NCBI RefSeq assembly: GCF_900112265.1
Contig: NZ_FOLO01000044.1
Location: 1 to 47,708 of the forward strand
DNA: 47,708 nucleotides
Source of the DNA: Pseudoalteromonas denitrificans DSM 6059
Lineage (GTDB): Bacteria; Pseudomonadota; Gammaproteobacteria; Enterobacterales; Alteromonadaceae
Direction of reading: 5' to 3'
Under the pieces are notes generated by a model. That model had not been told where the DNA came from and ran no database searches. It saw nothing but the letters and a program-made list of their open reading frames with translations. Positions 26,199 to 34,811 of the stretch are shown in pieces. Made by a program: the position numbers and the translations under genes. Position 1 is the first letter of the stretch. The number at the start of each line of letters is the position of its first letter.

Positions 26199-27572
26199 AT
26201 GGCTAACGTATTAGAAAAAATAGTGACAGATAAAGCCATTGAACTTGAAGAACGTAAACAACAACGCCCATTATCAAGTTTTATAGATACAGTAAAACCT
26301 TCTACAAGGAGCTTTTATCAGGCTTTGAGAAGGACAGATAATGGCGGTACACATTTTATTTTAGAATGCAAAAAAGCCTCTCCTTCAAAAGGACTTATTC
26401 GGGCTCATTTTGATTTAGATGAAATTACAGCCGTTTATAAAAACTATGCTACTTGCATTAGTGTATTGACCGATGAAAAATACTTTCAAGGTAGCTTTGA
26501 TTATTTGCAAACGGTTAGAAATAATGTAGAGCAACCGTTGATAGGTAAAGATTTTTACATTGATGAATATCAAGTTTATTTTGCGCGATTACATGGTGCC
26601 GACGCTATTTTATTAATGCTGTCAGTATTAAGCAATCAAGAATACAAAAAACTAGCTCAAGTTGCACAGTCATTAAATATGAGCATCTTAACTGAAGTAA
26701 GCAATGAAACTGAAGTACATCGTGCACTTGAACTAGACGCTCAGATTATTGGCATTAATAACCGTGACTTACGTGACTTAAGTACAAACTTAGCGACGAC
26801 CGAAAAACTGAGAGCACTGATCCCCCAAGATAAAATTGTAATTTCTGAGTCAGGAATTTACACCCATGATGACGTAAAACGATTATCTCCTCTATGTAAT
26901 GGTTTTTTGGTTGGCAGCTCTATCATGGCACAAAATGATATGGAACAAGCCTGCCGAAAACTCATTTTAGGTGAAAATAAGGTCTGTGGTTTAACTCGAT
27001 GTGACGATGCTATTGCGGCATATAATGCTGGTGCTGTATTTGGTGGATTAATTTTTTATTCTAAATCCCCTCGTTTTGTTGATTTAGATTGCGCAAAAGC
27101 CATCGTTGATAGCGCCCCTTTGTCTTTTGTAGGTGTTTTTGTCAATGCGAGTATTGAACATGTTGTTGAATATGCACATCAACTTAAACTCAATGTAGTG
27201 CAATTACATGGCTCTGAATCTGCGGACTATATAACTAAACTTAAAAATAAACTGCCTAAAAGCTGCAAAATTTGGCAAGCTTTTGCTATTAAAAATGAAT
27301 TACCGCCAGTCACTAAAAATATTGATCGTTATTTGTTTGATACTCATAGCGATAGTTTACCAGGCGGAACAGGCCAAGTATTTGATTGGACATTATTAAA
27401 AGATTTTAATAACTCATATATGCTCGCTGGCGGTTTAAACAGTGACAATATACAGCAAGCAAGCCTTATTGGTGCAACAGGTTTAGATATCAACTCTGGA
27501 GTTGAAACAGAGCCCGGAAAAAAAAGCACTGACAAAATTAACGACGTATTTAAAAAATTAAGACAATACTAA
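26199..27572 (+). CDS. trpCF: Bifunctional indole-3-glycerol-phosphate synthase / phosphoribosylanthranilate isomerase
   Basis: The protein has 457 residues in two fused TIM barrels. IGPS covers about residues 1-255 (ILECKKASPSKG with its catalytic lysine; IGINNRDLRDLS; ISESGI) and PRAI about 257-457 (VCGLTRC with the catalytic cysteine; LFDTHSDSLPGGTGQVFDW with the catalytic aspartate). The fusion is the usual form in enterics and vibrios. I place the start at ATG 26199, which has AGAGG seven bases upstream; a frame-compatible ATG at 26181 lies inside trpD and would add six residues. It is followed by a 65-base gap with a hairpin before trpB. Confidence 0.94.
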   Translation: MANVLEKIVTDKAIELEERKQQRPLSSFIDTVKPSTRSFYQALRRTDNGGTHFILECKKASPSKGLIRAHFDLDEITAVYKNYATCISVLTDEKYFQGSFDYLQTVRNNVEQPLIGKDFYIDEYQVYFARLHGADAILLMLSVLSNQEYKKLAQVAQSLNMSILTEVSNETEVHRALELDAQIIGINNRDLRDLSTNLATTEKLRALIPQDKIVISESGIYTHDDVKRLSPLCNGFLVGSSIMAQNDMEQACRKLILGENKVCGLTRCDDAIAAYNAGAVFGGLIFYSKSPRFVDLDCAKAIVDSAPLSFVGVFVNASIEHVVEYAHQLKLNVVQLHGSESADYITKLKNKLPKSCKIWQAFAIKNELPPVTKNIDRYLFDTHSDSLPGGTGQVFDWTLLKDFNNSYMLAGGLNSDNIQQASLIGATGLDINSGVETEPGKKSTDKINDVFKKLRQY

Positions 27573-27580
27573 ATTAAAAA

Positions 27581-27606
27581 TGTGCTAAAGACCTTGCTTT
27601 AGCACA
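27581..27606 (+). promoter_or_regulatory. Intercistronic hairpin between trpCF and trpB
   Basis: TGTGCTAAAG (27581-27590), loop ACCTTG, CTTTAGCACA (27597-27606) is a perfect 10-bp stem with no T tract after it. It is the only sizable gap within the operon. It may protect or process the mRNA, or partly attenuate between trpEGDCF and trpBA. Confidence 0.6.
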
Positions 27607-27637
27607 AGATCAAACATCACAGAATGAGGAATGAGAA

Positions 27638-28846
27638 GTGACATCTTTTAACAATAATACAGATAACAAACCTGGTTACTTTGGCCAGTTTGGCGGTATG
27701 TTTGTACCTGAGCTATTAGTTCCGGCGCTGAAACAATTAGAGCAAGAATTCAATGACGCACAAAAAGATCCTGAATTTCAGGCTGAGTTTACTGCATTAT
27801 TAAGTGAATATGCAGGTCGTCCTACACCCTTAACACTGACCCGAAATATGGTAAAAAATCCAAAAGTAAAACTTTACTTAAAACGTGAAGATTTATTGCA
27901 CGGTGGTGCTCATAAAACAAATCAAGTTTTAGGTCAGGCATTATTGACCAAGCGTATGGGGAAAACAGAAGTTATCGCTGAAACAGGTGCAGGTCAGCAT
28001 GGTGTGGCTACAGCCCTTGCCTGCGCACTTTTAGGTTTAAAGTGTAAAGTGTATATGGGCGCTAAAGATATTGAACGCCAACAACCTAATGTTTTTAGAA
28101 TGAAATTAATGGGTGCAGAAGTCATTCCTGTTACAGCTGGCTCTGGTACGCTAAAGGATGCAGTCAACGAAGCCTTAAGAGACTGGTCTGCAAATTATGA
28201 CAAAGCACACTACTTATTAGGTACAGCTGCAGGCCCTCACCCTTTCCCTACTATGGTTCGAGAATTTCAAAAAATGATCGGCGAAGAAGCCAAAGTGCAA
28301 ATATTGGAAACCGAAGGTCGTCTACCCGATGTCGTAATTGCCTGTGTAGGGGGTGGTTCAAATGCTATTGGTATGTTTAATGATTTTATTGAAGATGAAT
28401 CAGTCAAACTCATAGGCGTTGAGCCTGCCGGTAAAGGGCTTGATAGCAAAGAGCATGGTGCCACTTTATGTAAGGGCACTAAAGGATTATTACACGGGGC
28501 CTACACCTATATTATGCAAGATGACTTTGGTCAAATTGAAGAGTCATATTCAGTGTCTGCCGGGCTTGATTACCCAGCTGTGGGCCCGCAACATGCCCAT
28601 TTACACGAAACAGGTCGAGCGCAATATGTTGGTATTGAAGATGACGAAGCTTTAGATGCTTTTCAAACATTAGCAAAAAATGAAGGCATTATTCCAGCAC
28701 TTGAATCAAGCCACGCATTAGCCTACGCACTGAAATATGCTGAACAACAAACTCAAGAAACCATTTTAGTTGTTAATTTAAGTGGTCGTGGTGATAAAGA
28801 CCTAGCCCATGTACAAACTGTACTAGCTGAAAAAGGAGCAAAATGA
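27638..28846 (+). CDS. trpB: Tryptophan synthase beta chain
   Basis: This 402-residue PLP enzyme joins indole and serine. The PLP lysine is Lys93 in GGAHKTNQVLGQ, and the phosphate loop is VGGGSNAIGMF. The start is a GTG at 27638 with GAGGA seven bases upstream. An ATG at 27631 is out of frame and opens only a six-residue frame. It ends in an ATGA overlap with trpA, so alpha and beta chains are translationally coupled, as expected for the alpha2-beta2 complex. Confidence 0.96.
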   Translation: MTSFNNNTDNKPGYFGQFGGMFVPELLVPALKQLEQEFNDAQKDPEFQAEFTALLSEYAGRPTPLTLTRNMVKNPKVKLYLKREDLLHGGAHKTNQVLGQALLTKRMGKTEVIAETGAGQHGVATALACALLGLKCKVYMGAKDIERQQPNVFRMKLMGAEVIPVTAGSGTLKDAVNEALRDWSANYDKAHYLLGTAAGPHPFPTMVREFQKMIGEEAKVQILETEGRLPDVVIACVGGGSNAIGMFNDFIEDESVKLIGVEPAGKGLDSKEHGATLCKGTKGLLHGAYTYIMQDDFGQIEESYSVSAGLDYPAVGPQHAHLHETGRAQYVGIEDDEALDAFQTLAKNEGIIPALESSHALAYALKYAEQQTQETILVVNLSGRGDKDLAHVQTVLAEKGAK

Positions 28847-29658
28847 TGAGCACGAATAATAGATATCAAACAAAGTTTGAAGCTCTTTTGGCCAATAAAC
28901 AAGGTGCTTTTGTGCCATTTGTGACCATAGGTGATCCTAATGCAGAACTAAGTTTTGAGATAATAAAAAGCTTAATTGATGGAGGAGCCGATGCACTAGA
29001 ATTAGGCATTCCTTTTTCAGATCCCGTTGCCGATGGTCCTGTGATCCAAAAAGCAAATATCCGTGCTCTTAAAGCAAATTCAAATACCGATGTGTGCTTT
29101 GAAATACTTAAAAAAGTTCGTGAATATAACAAAGACATCCCAATTGGCTTGCTGTTATATTCGAATTTAATATTTGCCCGAGGTTTAGATAAGTTTTATC
29201 TTGATGCTAAACAAGCTGGTGTAGATTCTGTACTCGTAGCAGACATACCACTTCATGAATCAAAATTATTTAGAGCCTCAGCTAAAATGGCTGGTATAGA
29301 TCCAATTTTTATTGCTACACCAAATGCCAATAATGATACATTAAAAACATGCGCTTCATATGGCCGTGGTTATACCTATTTATTATCTCGTGCAGGTGTA
29401 ACGGGAACTGATACACAAGCTGTTATGCCAGCGACATCCATTATTAGTAAATTAAATGAATATCATGCAGCACCTTCATTATTAGGATTTGGTATATCAA
29501 CCCCTGAACATGTCAAATCCGCCCTTGATTCTGGTGCAGCAGGCGCAATTTCAGGTTCAGCTGTTGTTAAAATAATAGAAGATAACTTAGCAGAACCAAT
29601 AACAATGCTATCTGAACTCAAAGATTTCACACAAAAAATGAAAGCTGCAACTTTGTAA
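28843..29658 (+). CDS. trpA: Tryptophan synthase alpha chain
   Basis: The 271-residue TIM barrel cleaves indole-3-glycerol phosphate to indole. The catalytic Glu53 and Asp64 lie in LELGIPFSDPVADGP. The ATG at 28843 overlaps the trpB stop; the adjacent ATG at 28846 has a better-spaced GGAG (seven bases) and may be the true start, changing the protein by one residue. It is the last gene of the operon. The 270 bases after it hold one long hairpin of unusual polarity and no clear terminator. Confidence 0.96.
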   Translation: MMSTNNRYQTKFEALLANKQGAFVPFVTIGDPNAELSFEIIKSLIDGGADALELGIPFSDPVADGPVIQKANIRALKANSNTDVCFEILKKVREYNKDIPIGLLLYSNLIFARGLDKFYLDAKQAGVDSVLVADIPLHESKLFRASAKMAGIDPIFIATPNANNDTLKTCASYGRGYTYLLSRAGVTGTDTQAVMPATSIISKLNEYHAAPSLLGFGISTPEHVKSALDSGAAGAISGSAVVKIIEDNLAEPITMLSELKDFTQKMKAATL

Positions 29659-29708
29659 ACTCTGTATGTTAAGTGAAAAAATCATTGTAAGTAGATAATA
29701 TTATTCAA

Positions 29709-29738
29709 ACTTTTTGCCATAGGGATATGGCAAAAAAG
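29709..29738. repeat. Long inverted repeat downstream of trpA
   Basis: ACTTTTTGCCATA, loop GGGA, TATGGCAAAAAAGT form a near-perfect stem with one extra A. The T run is on the 5' side and the A run on the 3' side, so it is not a standard intrinsic terminator on either strand. It may still stabilise the 3' end of the trp mRNA. Confidence 0.5.
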
Positions 29739-29928
29739 TGCTTGAGCTTATACATCGAGCGTCTAAAAATGTTCCCTGAACATTATCAGTCTACAATTTT
29801 AATAATTATTTTTTAAGTTTTACCTTTAAACATCTGATTTAGCCTTTAATCACCTAACAAAAAAATCAAAATAAACGCCCTGTATTCTGTAAACATTGTT
29901 AATTTACAAAAATTAATTACGTCAAATA

Positions 29929-30714
29929 ATGAATAAACTTAATATTTTCAACCGTAAAAACTGGTTTCTTAAAGGCATCATTTTAGTCATTATCAGTTTT
30001 TCTTTAATTGGCAAACCAGAAAAAACACATCAATTAGATAATATTGAAGAGTTAATCAGCCAACATAATAATGATGAATACATTATTCTACTTCATGGTA
30101 TGTTTAGAAGTGCATTTGCAATGAAACCTGCTGAAATTTTTCTAAAAGAGAAAGGCTTTAACATTGTTAATATGAGTTACCCTTCTACACAATATGATAT
30201 TGAAACTCTTGTGGCTGAACATTTACGTCCTTTGGTATTGTCACTTGAGCAACAAGGCGTCAAAAAGATTCATTTTGTCACACATTCAATGGGCGGTATT
30301 CTCGTAAGACAGTATTTAAAGAATTACCCTATGCCTTATTTAGGTCGGGTTGTCATGCTCAGCCCCCCAAATAAAGGCACTGAGCTTACCAATATATTTT
30401 CTGATACACAGTGGTTCAAAGATAATATTGGACCTGCAGGTACGCAACTCAATCCACACAGCACTAGCTGGGTGAATCAACTTGGAGATGTAAACTTTGA
30501 GTTAGGCATTATTGCTGGTAACTACAATGGAAATTGGCTCACAGCTTGGTTATTGCCAGGAGCAGATGATGGTGTAGTATCGGTTGATAGCATGAAAGTA
30601 ACAGGGATGACTGACTTTTTATTAGTATCAGAAAAACATTTCAACTTAAGAAGGCTAATACCTGCATTGCAGCAAGCGGTTTATTTTATTGAGAATGGAC
30701 AGTTTTATCAATAA
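29929..30714 (+). CDS. Alpha/beta-fold hydrolase, membrane-anchored or secreted
   Basis: The 261-residue protein has an N-terminal hydrophobic segment (about residues 12-27) that is a signal peptide or anchor. The lipase/esterase fold follows: oxyanion motif LLHGMFRS (about 54-61), nucleophile Ser120 in FVTHSMGGILVRQY, acid around Asp213/214 (PGADDGVVSVDS) and His237 (EKHFNL). Family members include PGAP1-like and triacylglycerol lipase-type hydrolases; the substrate cannot be read from sequence. There is no clear Shine-Dalgarno before ATG 29929. Stop is 17 bases from the convergent next gene with no terminator between them. Confidence 0.82.
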   Translation: MNKLNIFNRKNWFLKGIILVIISFSLIGKPEKTHQLDNIEELISQHNNDEYIILLHGMFRSAFAMKPAEIFLKEKGFNIVNMSYPSTQYDIETLVAEHLRPLVLSLEQQGVKKIHFVTHSMGGILVRQYLKNYPMPYLGRVVMLSPPNKGTELTNIFSDTQWFKDNIGPAGTQLNPHSTSWVNQLGDVNFELGIIAGNYNGNWLTAWLLPGADDGVVSVDSMKVTGMTDFLLVSEKHFNLRRLIPALQQAVYFIENGQFYQ

Positions 30715-30730
30715 TACTAAATTGTTCTTC

Positions 30731-31663
30731 TTATGTGAGCTTAGCGTGATATTTACGCCGATAGCGTGGCAACATGGTTTCGTTACCTAATAAACCGCCT
30801 TGATGAATGTACAATACAGGTCGGTCTCTTTCTATCTGTTCGCGCTCTAAATGCTCAAGTAAAGTTAACCAGCCTAAGGGATCGTAAAGTAATTCAAACT
30901 CAATATTTGTTTCTAACTTTAGTTTTTGCCAAATTTCAAAAAACGCTTTATAAAGTTTCCCAAAATGATATTTTTTTGAACTGGATAATATTTTTGGATG
31001 TTGCGTTTCATCCAAACATAACTCTAAAAATTGTTGTTTTAAATATTCATCCCCACCTATACAGGCACAGGTGAGTACTTCAAAATCATATTTCTGTTGT
31101 TTAAAATATTGTTGCAAAAATAAAGCTGTTGTCCCAGTACCCGCAGGTAATGCAATTTTTAACTGGGTTATATTTTCATTTTCAGCCCAACAAATAATTT
31201 CTTGCGCTAATAAATCTATGCCCATTCTTGCATATTGACAACGCCCGCCTTCAGGCACAAATAAGTGGTTTTTCTCATTTGGAATTATTGTATTTTTAAC
31301 ATAAGACTCAAGCAGTTCTCCTGGCATTAAGTCACCAACTTCAATAATATTAGCGCCATTTTCTAGTGCAGCTCTATAATTCCCTTTCGGATTCTGTTTC
31401 ATAAAGCTCGCGATATGTGATACATAAAAATCGAACTGCCACCCTTTTAATTTAGCCAATTCAGAAAAGGAAAATAAAGAATTAGCCTGTGCGGAACCAT
31501 AGCTGATTAATTTATGACAGCCTGAGAAATCACCTTTTAAAAAAGAGTAAAATTTGCGAGCTTTATTTCCTGAAAAAGATTCATGTAATAAATCATCTCT
31601 TTTAATATAAAAGAGTCGATTATAAAAAGAGACCTGCTCAATTGGAGAGGAAGTTAAAAGCAT
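30731..31663 (-). CDS. PLP-dependent ACC deaminase / D-cysteine desulfhydrase-like enzyme
   Basis: This 310-residue fold-type II PLP enzyme has the lysine Lys34 in SFSGNKARKFY, the substrate-binding YGSAQANSLFSF, and the glycine-rich PAGTGTTALFLQQYF phosphate loop. The C terminus has YIHQGGLLGNE. This matches the ACC deaminase/D-cysteine desulfhydrase family (DcyD/YedO type). In bacteria lacking ethylene-related substrates, D-cysteine desulfhydration or a similar amino acid reaction is the likely activity, but that is inference. The start region is AT-rich with only a weak ribosome site. It is convergent with the hydrolase, and no operon partner is visible. Confidence 0.84.
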   Translation of the reverse strand: MLLTSSPIEQVSFYNRLFYIKRDDLLHESFSGNKARKFYSFLKGDFSGCHKLISYGSAQANSLFSFSELAKLKGWQFDFYVSHIASFMKQNPKGNYRAALENGANIIEVGDLMPGELLESYVKNTIIPNEKNHLFVPEGGRCQYARMGIDLLAQEIICWAENENITQLKIALPAGTGTTALFLQQYFKQQKYDFEVLTCACIGGDEYLKQQFLELCLDETQHPKILSSSKKYHFGKLYKAFFEIWQKLKLETNIEFELLYDPLGWLTLLEHLEREQIERDRPVLYIHQGGLLGNETMLPRYRRKYHAKLT

Positions 31664-31802
31664 ATTTTCAAAATATAATTCTTAAAAAATTGTTGTATAT
31701 TTTAACAATTCCACCCGTTATTTGATAATTAAATATGTATTTAAGTTAAATTTATAAAAAGATTATTTTTTATTTTTAGCCTTTTAAGCTTGTGCACCTT
31801 GC

Positions 31803-31817
31803 TTGTAACTGTTACAA
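31803..31817. promoter_or_regulatory. Perfect palindrome upstream of yciB, candidate operator
   Basis: TTGTAACTGTTACAA has perfect 7-base arms about a central T and ends 30 bases before the yciB ATG. It has the shape of a dimeric repressor site. I cannot name the regulator. Confidence 0.35.
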
Positions 31818-31847
31818 AAGCGCATCTTTCAATATTTAAAGTAAACT

Positions 31848-32426
31848 ATGCACGCATTAATCGAATATATTCCACTCATTTTATTTTTCGCAACTTTTAA
31901 GCTAGTTGATATCTTTTGGGCTACAGGTGTTTTAATCGGCACTTCAACTTTACAAGTTGCATTTTATTATTTTAAAGATGGGAAAGTAGCGACAAAAACT
32001 TGGGTATTTTTTGGTATTGCACTTGTATTAGGCTCTATGACTTTAATTTTTCATGATGAAGCTTTTATAAAATGGAAAGCAACTGTGATCTATTTTGCTT
32101 TTTTCTTAACATTATTAGTTTCACGTTACCTACTCAAGAAAAATTTAATGGAAAAAATGCTTACTTCCATTTTAAAGAATGCATCAGATACAGAGCAAGA
32201 ACTTAATATTCCTAAAACCCTTTGGGATAAAATAAACTTAATGTGGGCTGCTATCACCTTATTTATCTCTGTATTAAATATTTATATTGCCTACAATTTC
32301 TCATTGGATTTTTGGGTAAACTTTAAAGTCTTTGGGTTGATGGGCATTACATTTGTATTTATCTTTATCACTATTATGATGTTATTTAAGTATTTGCCTG
32401 AAGAAGAGCCTGAAAAAAAGAAATAA
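31848..32426 (+). CDS. yciB: YciB (IspZ) inner-membrane septation/envelope protein
   Basis: This 192-residue protein has about five transmembrane helices and matches YciB/IspZ (E. coli 179 residues): YIPLILFFATFKLVDIFWATGV at the start, TLIFHDEAFIKWKATVIYF in the middle, NLMWAAITLFISVLNIYIAY late. Family members affect cell-envelope and septation processes; the precise activity is not settled. The C-terminal tail EEEPEKKK is cytoplasmic and highly charged. No strong Shine-Dalgarno precedes ATG 31848. In E. coli yciB also lies near the trp cluster, as here. Confidence 0.92.
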   Translation: MHALIEYIPLILFFATFKLVDIFWATGVLIGTSTLQVAFYYFKDGKVATKTWVFFGIALVLGSMTLIFHDEAFIKWKATVIYFAFFLTLLVSRYLLKKNLMEKMLTSILKNASDTEQELNIPKTLWDKINLMWAAITLFISVLNIYIAYNFSLDFWVNFKVFGLMGITFVFIFITIMMLFKYLPEEEPEKKK

Positions 32427-32459
32427 ACAGTTTAAATTAAACCGCTAAATTAACCTGTG

Positions 32460-32492
32460 GCTGTTACATTAAAAGTATGTAACAGCTTTTTT
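32460..32492 (+). terminator. Terminator of yciB
   Basis: GCTGTTACA (32460-32468), loop of nine, TGTAACAGC (32478-32486) followed by T6. It lies 34 bases after the yciB stop. Confidence 0.8.
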
Positions 32493-32533
32493 AAGTTCCA
32501 TACTTAAAATTAATCATAATGGGCACTTATTAG

Positions 32534-33469
32534 CTACTCAATATCTGATTTAGTTAAAATCCCTTTACTAATTAGTTGATTCAAAACATCTGCACACTTA
32601 ACTCTCAAATGTTCTCTTAACAGCCGAACTGCCGGCGTAATTGTTTGTCTACTTGGACAAATCAGCCACAACTCTGTCGACTTAGGAGCAAATTCAGATA
32701 GGATTGATACAACTTGTTCACTCATCAAATCATGAGACATATCTAAACTAGATTTTGCTGCAACCCCTTTACCACTCACACACCAACGTCTAACCAGTTC
32801 GGCATCATTTGAAGCACGATTACTCTGTATTTTCACCTTAATTGACTCCCCTTGATAAGAGAACTCCCAAACGTCATGGATTATGTCATGTAGTTGATAT
32901 AAAAGTCCGTTATGAGAAGTCAAATCATTAGGATGTTGAGGCAAGCCATAGTTATTTAAGTACTCAGTTGTGGCGCAAATCACACGGGGCACATTACAAA
33001 TTTTGAAACCATATAAATTGGCATCTTTTGGTGAGCCATAGCGCAATGCAATATCAACTGGATCACGATAAAAATCAATATTACTATCACTGATGTGTAA
33101 TTTAACACTCACACCTGTATGCGTTTTCATAAATTCATCAAGCCAAGGTAAAATCAAGTTTCGACCTAAATCAGACGGTACTGAAATCCTTAATTCACCA
33201 TCAATAATATCTAAATCATCTTTGACATTTTGTTGCGCTAAATTAAGCATTTGTAGCGCTTGTTCGCAATTGGGAATGTATCTTTCACCCGCAACAGATA
33301 ACCTTAAATGTCGCGTCGTTCTTATAAAGAGTTCAACTCCAAGTGTCCGCTCAACTCTTTTGATTGCTGCGCTTGCTGTTGCTGTTCGCATATCTAAACT
33401 TTCTGCTGCCGCTGTGATGCTACGAAATTCAGCAACTTTTAAAATAACATTTAAGTCTTCTAATAACAT
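32534..33469 (-). CDS. LysR-family transcriptional regulator
   Basis: This 311-residue regulator has an N-terminal HTH (about residues 1-60, VAEFRSITAAAESLDMRTATASAAIKRVE) and a PBP2-type effector domain. The HTH and the length resemble the CrgA/DmlR-like LTTR group. The start is placed at ATG 33469; a TTG at 33478 would add three residues. It is divergent from a zinc-type alcohol dehydrogenase/quinone reductase gene at 33596, with 126 bases between, so autoregulation and control of that gene are probable (typical LTTR arrangement). Inducer unknown. Confidence 0.87.
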   Translation of the reverse strand: MLLEDLNVILKVAEFRSITAAAESLDMRTATASAAIKRVERTLGVELFIRTTRHLRLSVAGERYIPNCEQALQMLNLAQQNVKDDLDIIDGELRISVPSDLGRNLILPWLDEFMKTHTGVSVKLHISDSNIDFYRDPVDIALRYGSPKDANLYGFKICNVPRVICATTEYLNNYGLPQHPNDLTSHNGLLYQLHDIIHDVWEFSYQGESIKVKIQSNRASNDAELVRRWCVSGKGVAAKSSLDMSHDLMSEQVVSILSEFAPKSTELWLICPSRQTITPAVRLLREHLRVKCADVLNQLISKGILTKSDIE

Positions 33470-33485
33470 TATTGTCAAAAAATAT

Positions 33486-33500
33486 TTGATAAAGATTCAA
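33486..33500. promoter_or_regulatory. Candidate LysR-type operator (TTGA-N7-TCAA)
   Basis: TTGATAAAGATTCAA has perfect 4-base arms separated by seven and fits the T-N11-A shape typical of LysR regulator sites. It lies in the intergenic region between the divergent LysR and oxidoreductase genes. Confidence 0.35.
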
Positions 33501-33595
33501 TTATTATGCTGTTTATCTCAAATCAATCAAGCTCTATTATTATCCCCAAGTTAACCACCATGCTTAACTAATCATCCAAACCACAGGACATAATC

Positions 33596-34621
33596 ATGAA
33601 AGCAATTGGCTACAATCAATCACTCCCGATCAGTGAAAAAGCATCTTTAGTAGATATTGAATTACCACAGCCTAAAGCTTCAGGATATGATTTATTAGTG
33701 CGTGTTAAATCAATAGCTGTTAATCCAGTAGATTACAAAATTCGTCAAAACGTTAAACCTAAAGAGAATGAATACAAAGTACTCGGTTGGGATACAGCAG
33801 GGGAAGTGGTCGCTATAGGTGAGTCAGTGAGCAAGTTTAAACCCGGCGATATGGTATTTTATGCAGGAGATTTAAACCGCCAAGGCGGTAATGCCCAATA
33901 TCAATCAGTTGATGAACGTATTGTTGGTCATAAGCCAAAAAGTTTATCGAATAGTGAAGCTGCAGCATTACCACTTACAGCTATTACCGCTTGGGAATTA
34001 TTATTTGAGCGTTTAGCTATAAAACAGCAGCATCCTGATTCAAAAGAACGCTCAAAAGATGTCATTTTGATTGTTGGCGCAGCCGGCGGTGTCGGTTCAA
34101 TTTTAGTTCAATTAGCAAATGTATTAACAGGTGCAACAGTTATCGCTACAGCCTCTCGTGAAAACTCTGCAAAGTGGGTTAAAACATTGGGGGCTGATTA
34201 TGTTATTGATCATTCAAAGCCATTACAGAACCAAATTGAACAACTAAATATTGGACAGGTAACGCATATTGCCAGCTTAACACACACAGATTCATACCTA
34301 GATAGCTATGTTGCGTTGTTAGCCCCTATGGGAAAAATCGCCTTAATTGATGATCCTAAATCACTTGATATAAGCAAACTTAAACTTAAAAGTTTATCAC
34401 TACATTGGGAGTTCATGTTTACTCGTTCAATGTTCAACACTTCAGATATCATAAAACAACATCATCTACTCAATAAAGTAAGTGATTTAATTGACCAAGG
34501 TTACATTCAAACGACTGTAGGTAAAAATTTAGGCACTATTAATGCAAAAAATTTAAAAGCTGCCCATGAAATACTTGAGTCAGGGAAATCTATTGGAAAA
34601 ATTGTTTTACAAGGCTTTTAA
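33596..34621 (+). CDS. Zinc-binding-type alcohol dehydrogenase / quinone oxidoreductase family protein
   Basis: The 341-residue MDR-superfamily enzyme has an N-terminal GroES-like domain (about 1-130, VNPVDYKIRQ, GWDTAGEVVAIGESVSKFKPGD) and a Rossmann domain with VGAAGGVGSILVQLA at about residues 157-171. The GGVGS motif is typical of the zinc-free quinone oxidoreductase/ZADH subgroup; catalytic zinc cysteines are not evident. An NADPH-dependent reduction of quinones or enones is likely. ATG 33596 has AGGA seven bases upstream. Divergent from the LysR regulator and followed by an ABM monooxygenase, suggesting a quinone/electrophile response set. Confidence 0.85.
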   Translation: MKAIGYNQSLPISEKASLVDIELPQPKASGYDLLVRVKSIAVNPVDYKIRQNVKPKENEYKVLGWDTAGEVVAIGESVSKFKPGDMVFYAGDLNRQGGNAQYQSVDERIVGHKPKSLSNSEAAALPLTAITAWELLFERLAIKQQHPDSKERSKDVILIVGAAGGVGSILVQLANVLTGATVIATASRENSAKWVKTLGADYVIDHSKPLQNQIEQLNIGQVTHIASLTHTDSYLDSYVALLAPMGKIALIDDPKSLDISKLKLKSLSLHWEFMFTRSMFNTSDIIKQHHLLNKVSDLIDQGYIQTTVGKNLGTINAKNLKAAHEILESGKSIGKIVLQGF

Positions 34622-34811
34622 ACATCACAGCAAAACTTTTTTAATACACGACACTTCAGTAATAAAAGAACATGTCTATGGACATTCATAAACCAGTACG
34701 TGTCTAATTTAAATAAAGTATTGATAATGATTCAAATATTAAGCTGTTTTCACAAGAAGGAGATATTTTATTATCTGTTTCGTAAACACAAAACTCACCT
34801 GAGGAACTCAC

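Noticed and set aside
29888..29908. TyrR-like TGTAAA-N9-TTTACA upstream of the alpha/beta hydrolase
   Set aside because: TyrR boxes need a six-base spacer; nine does not fit, and AT-rich sequence makes such arms common.
33093..33554. 153-residue plus-strand frame across the LysR gene
   Set aside because: It is antisense to the LysR regulator, has no ribosome site and no recognisable motif.
34723..34741. Fur-box-like GATAATGAT upstream of the ABM gene
   Set aside because: Only the left half fits the consensus; the right half does not match, and an ABM gene is not a typical Fur target.
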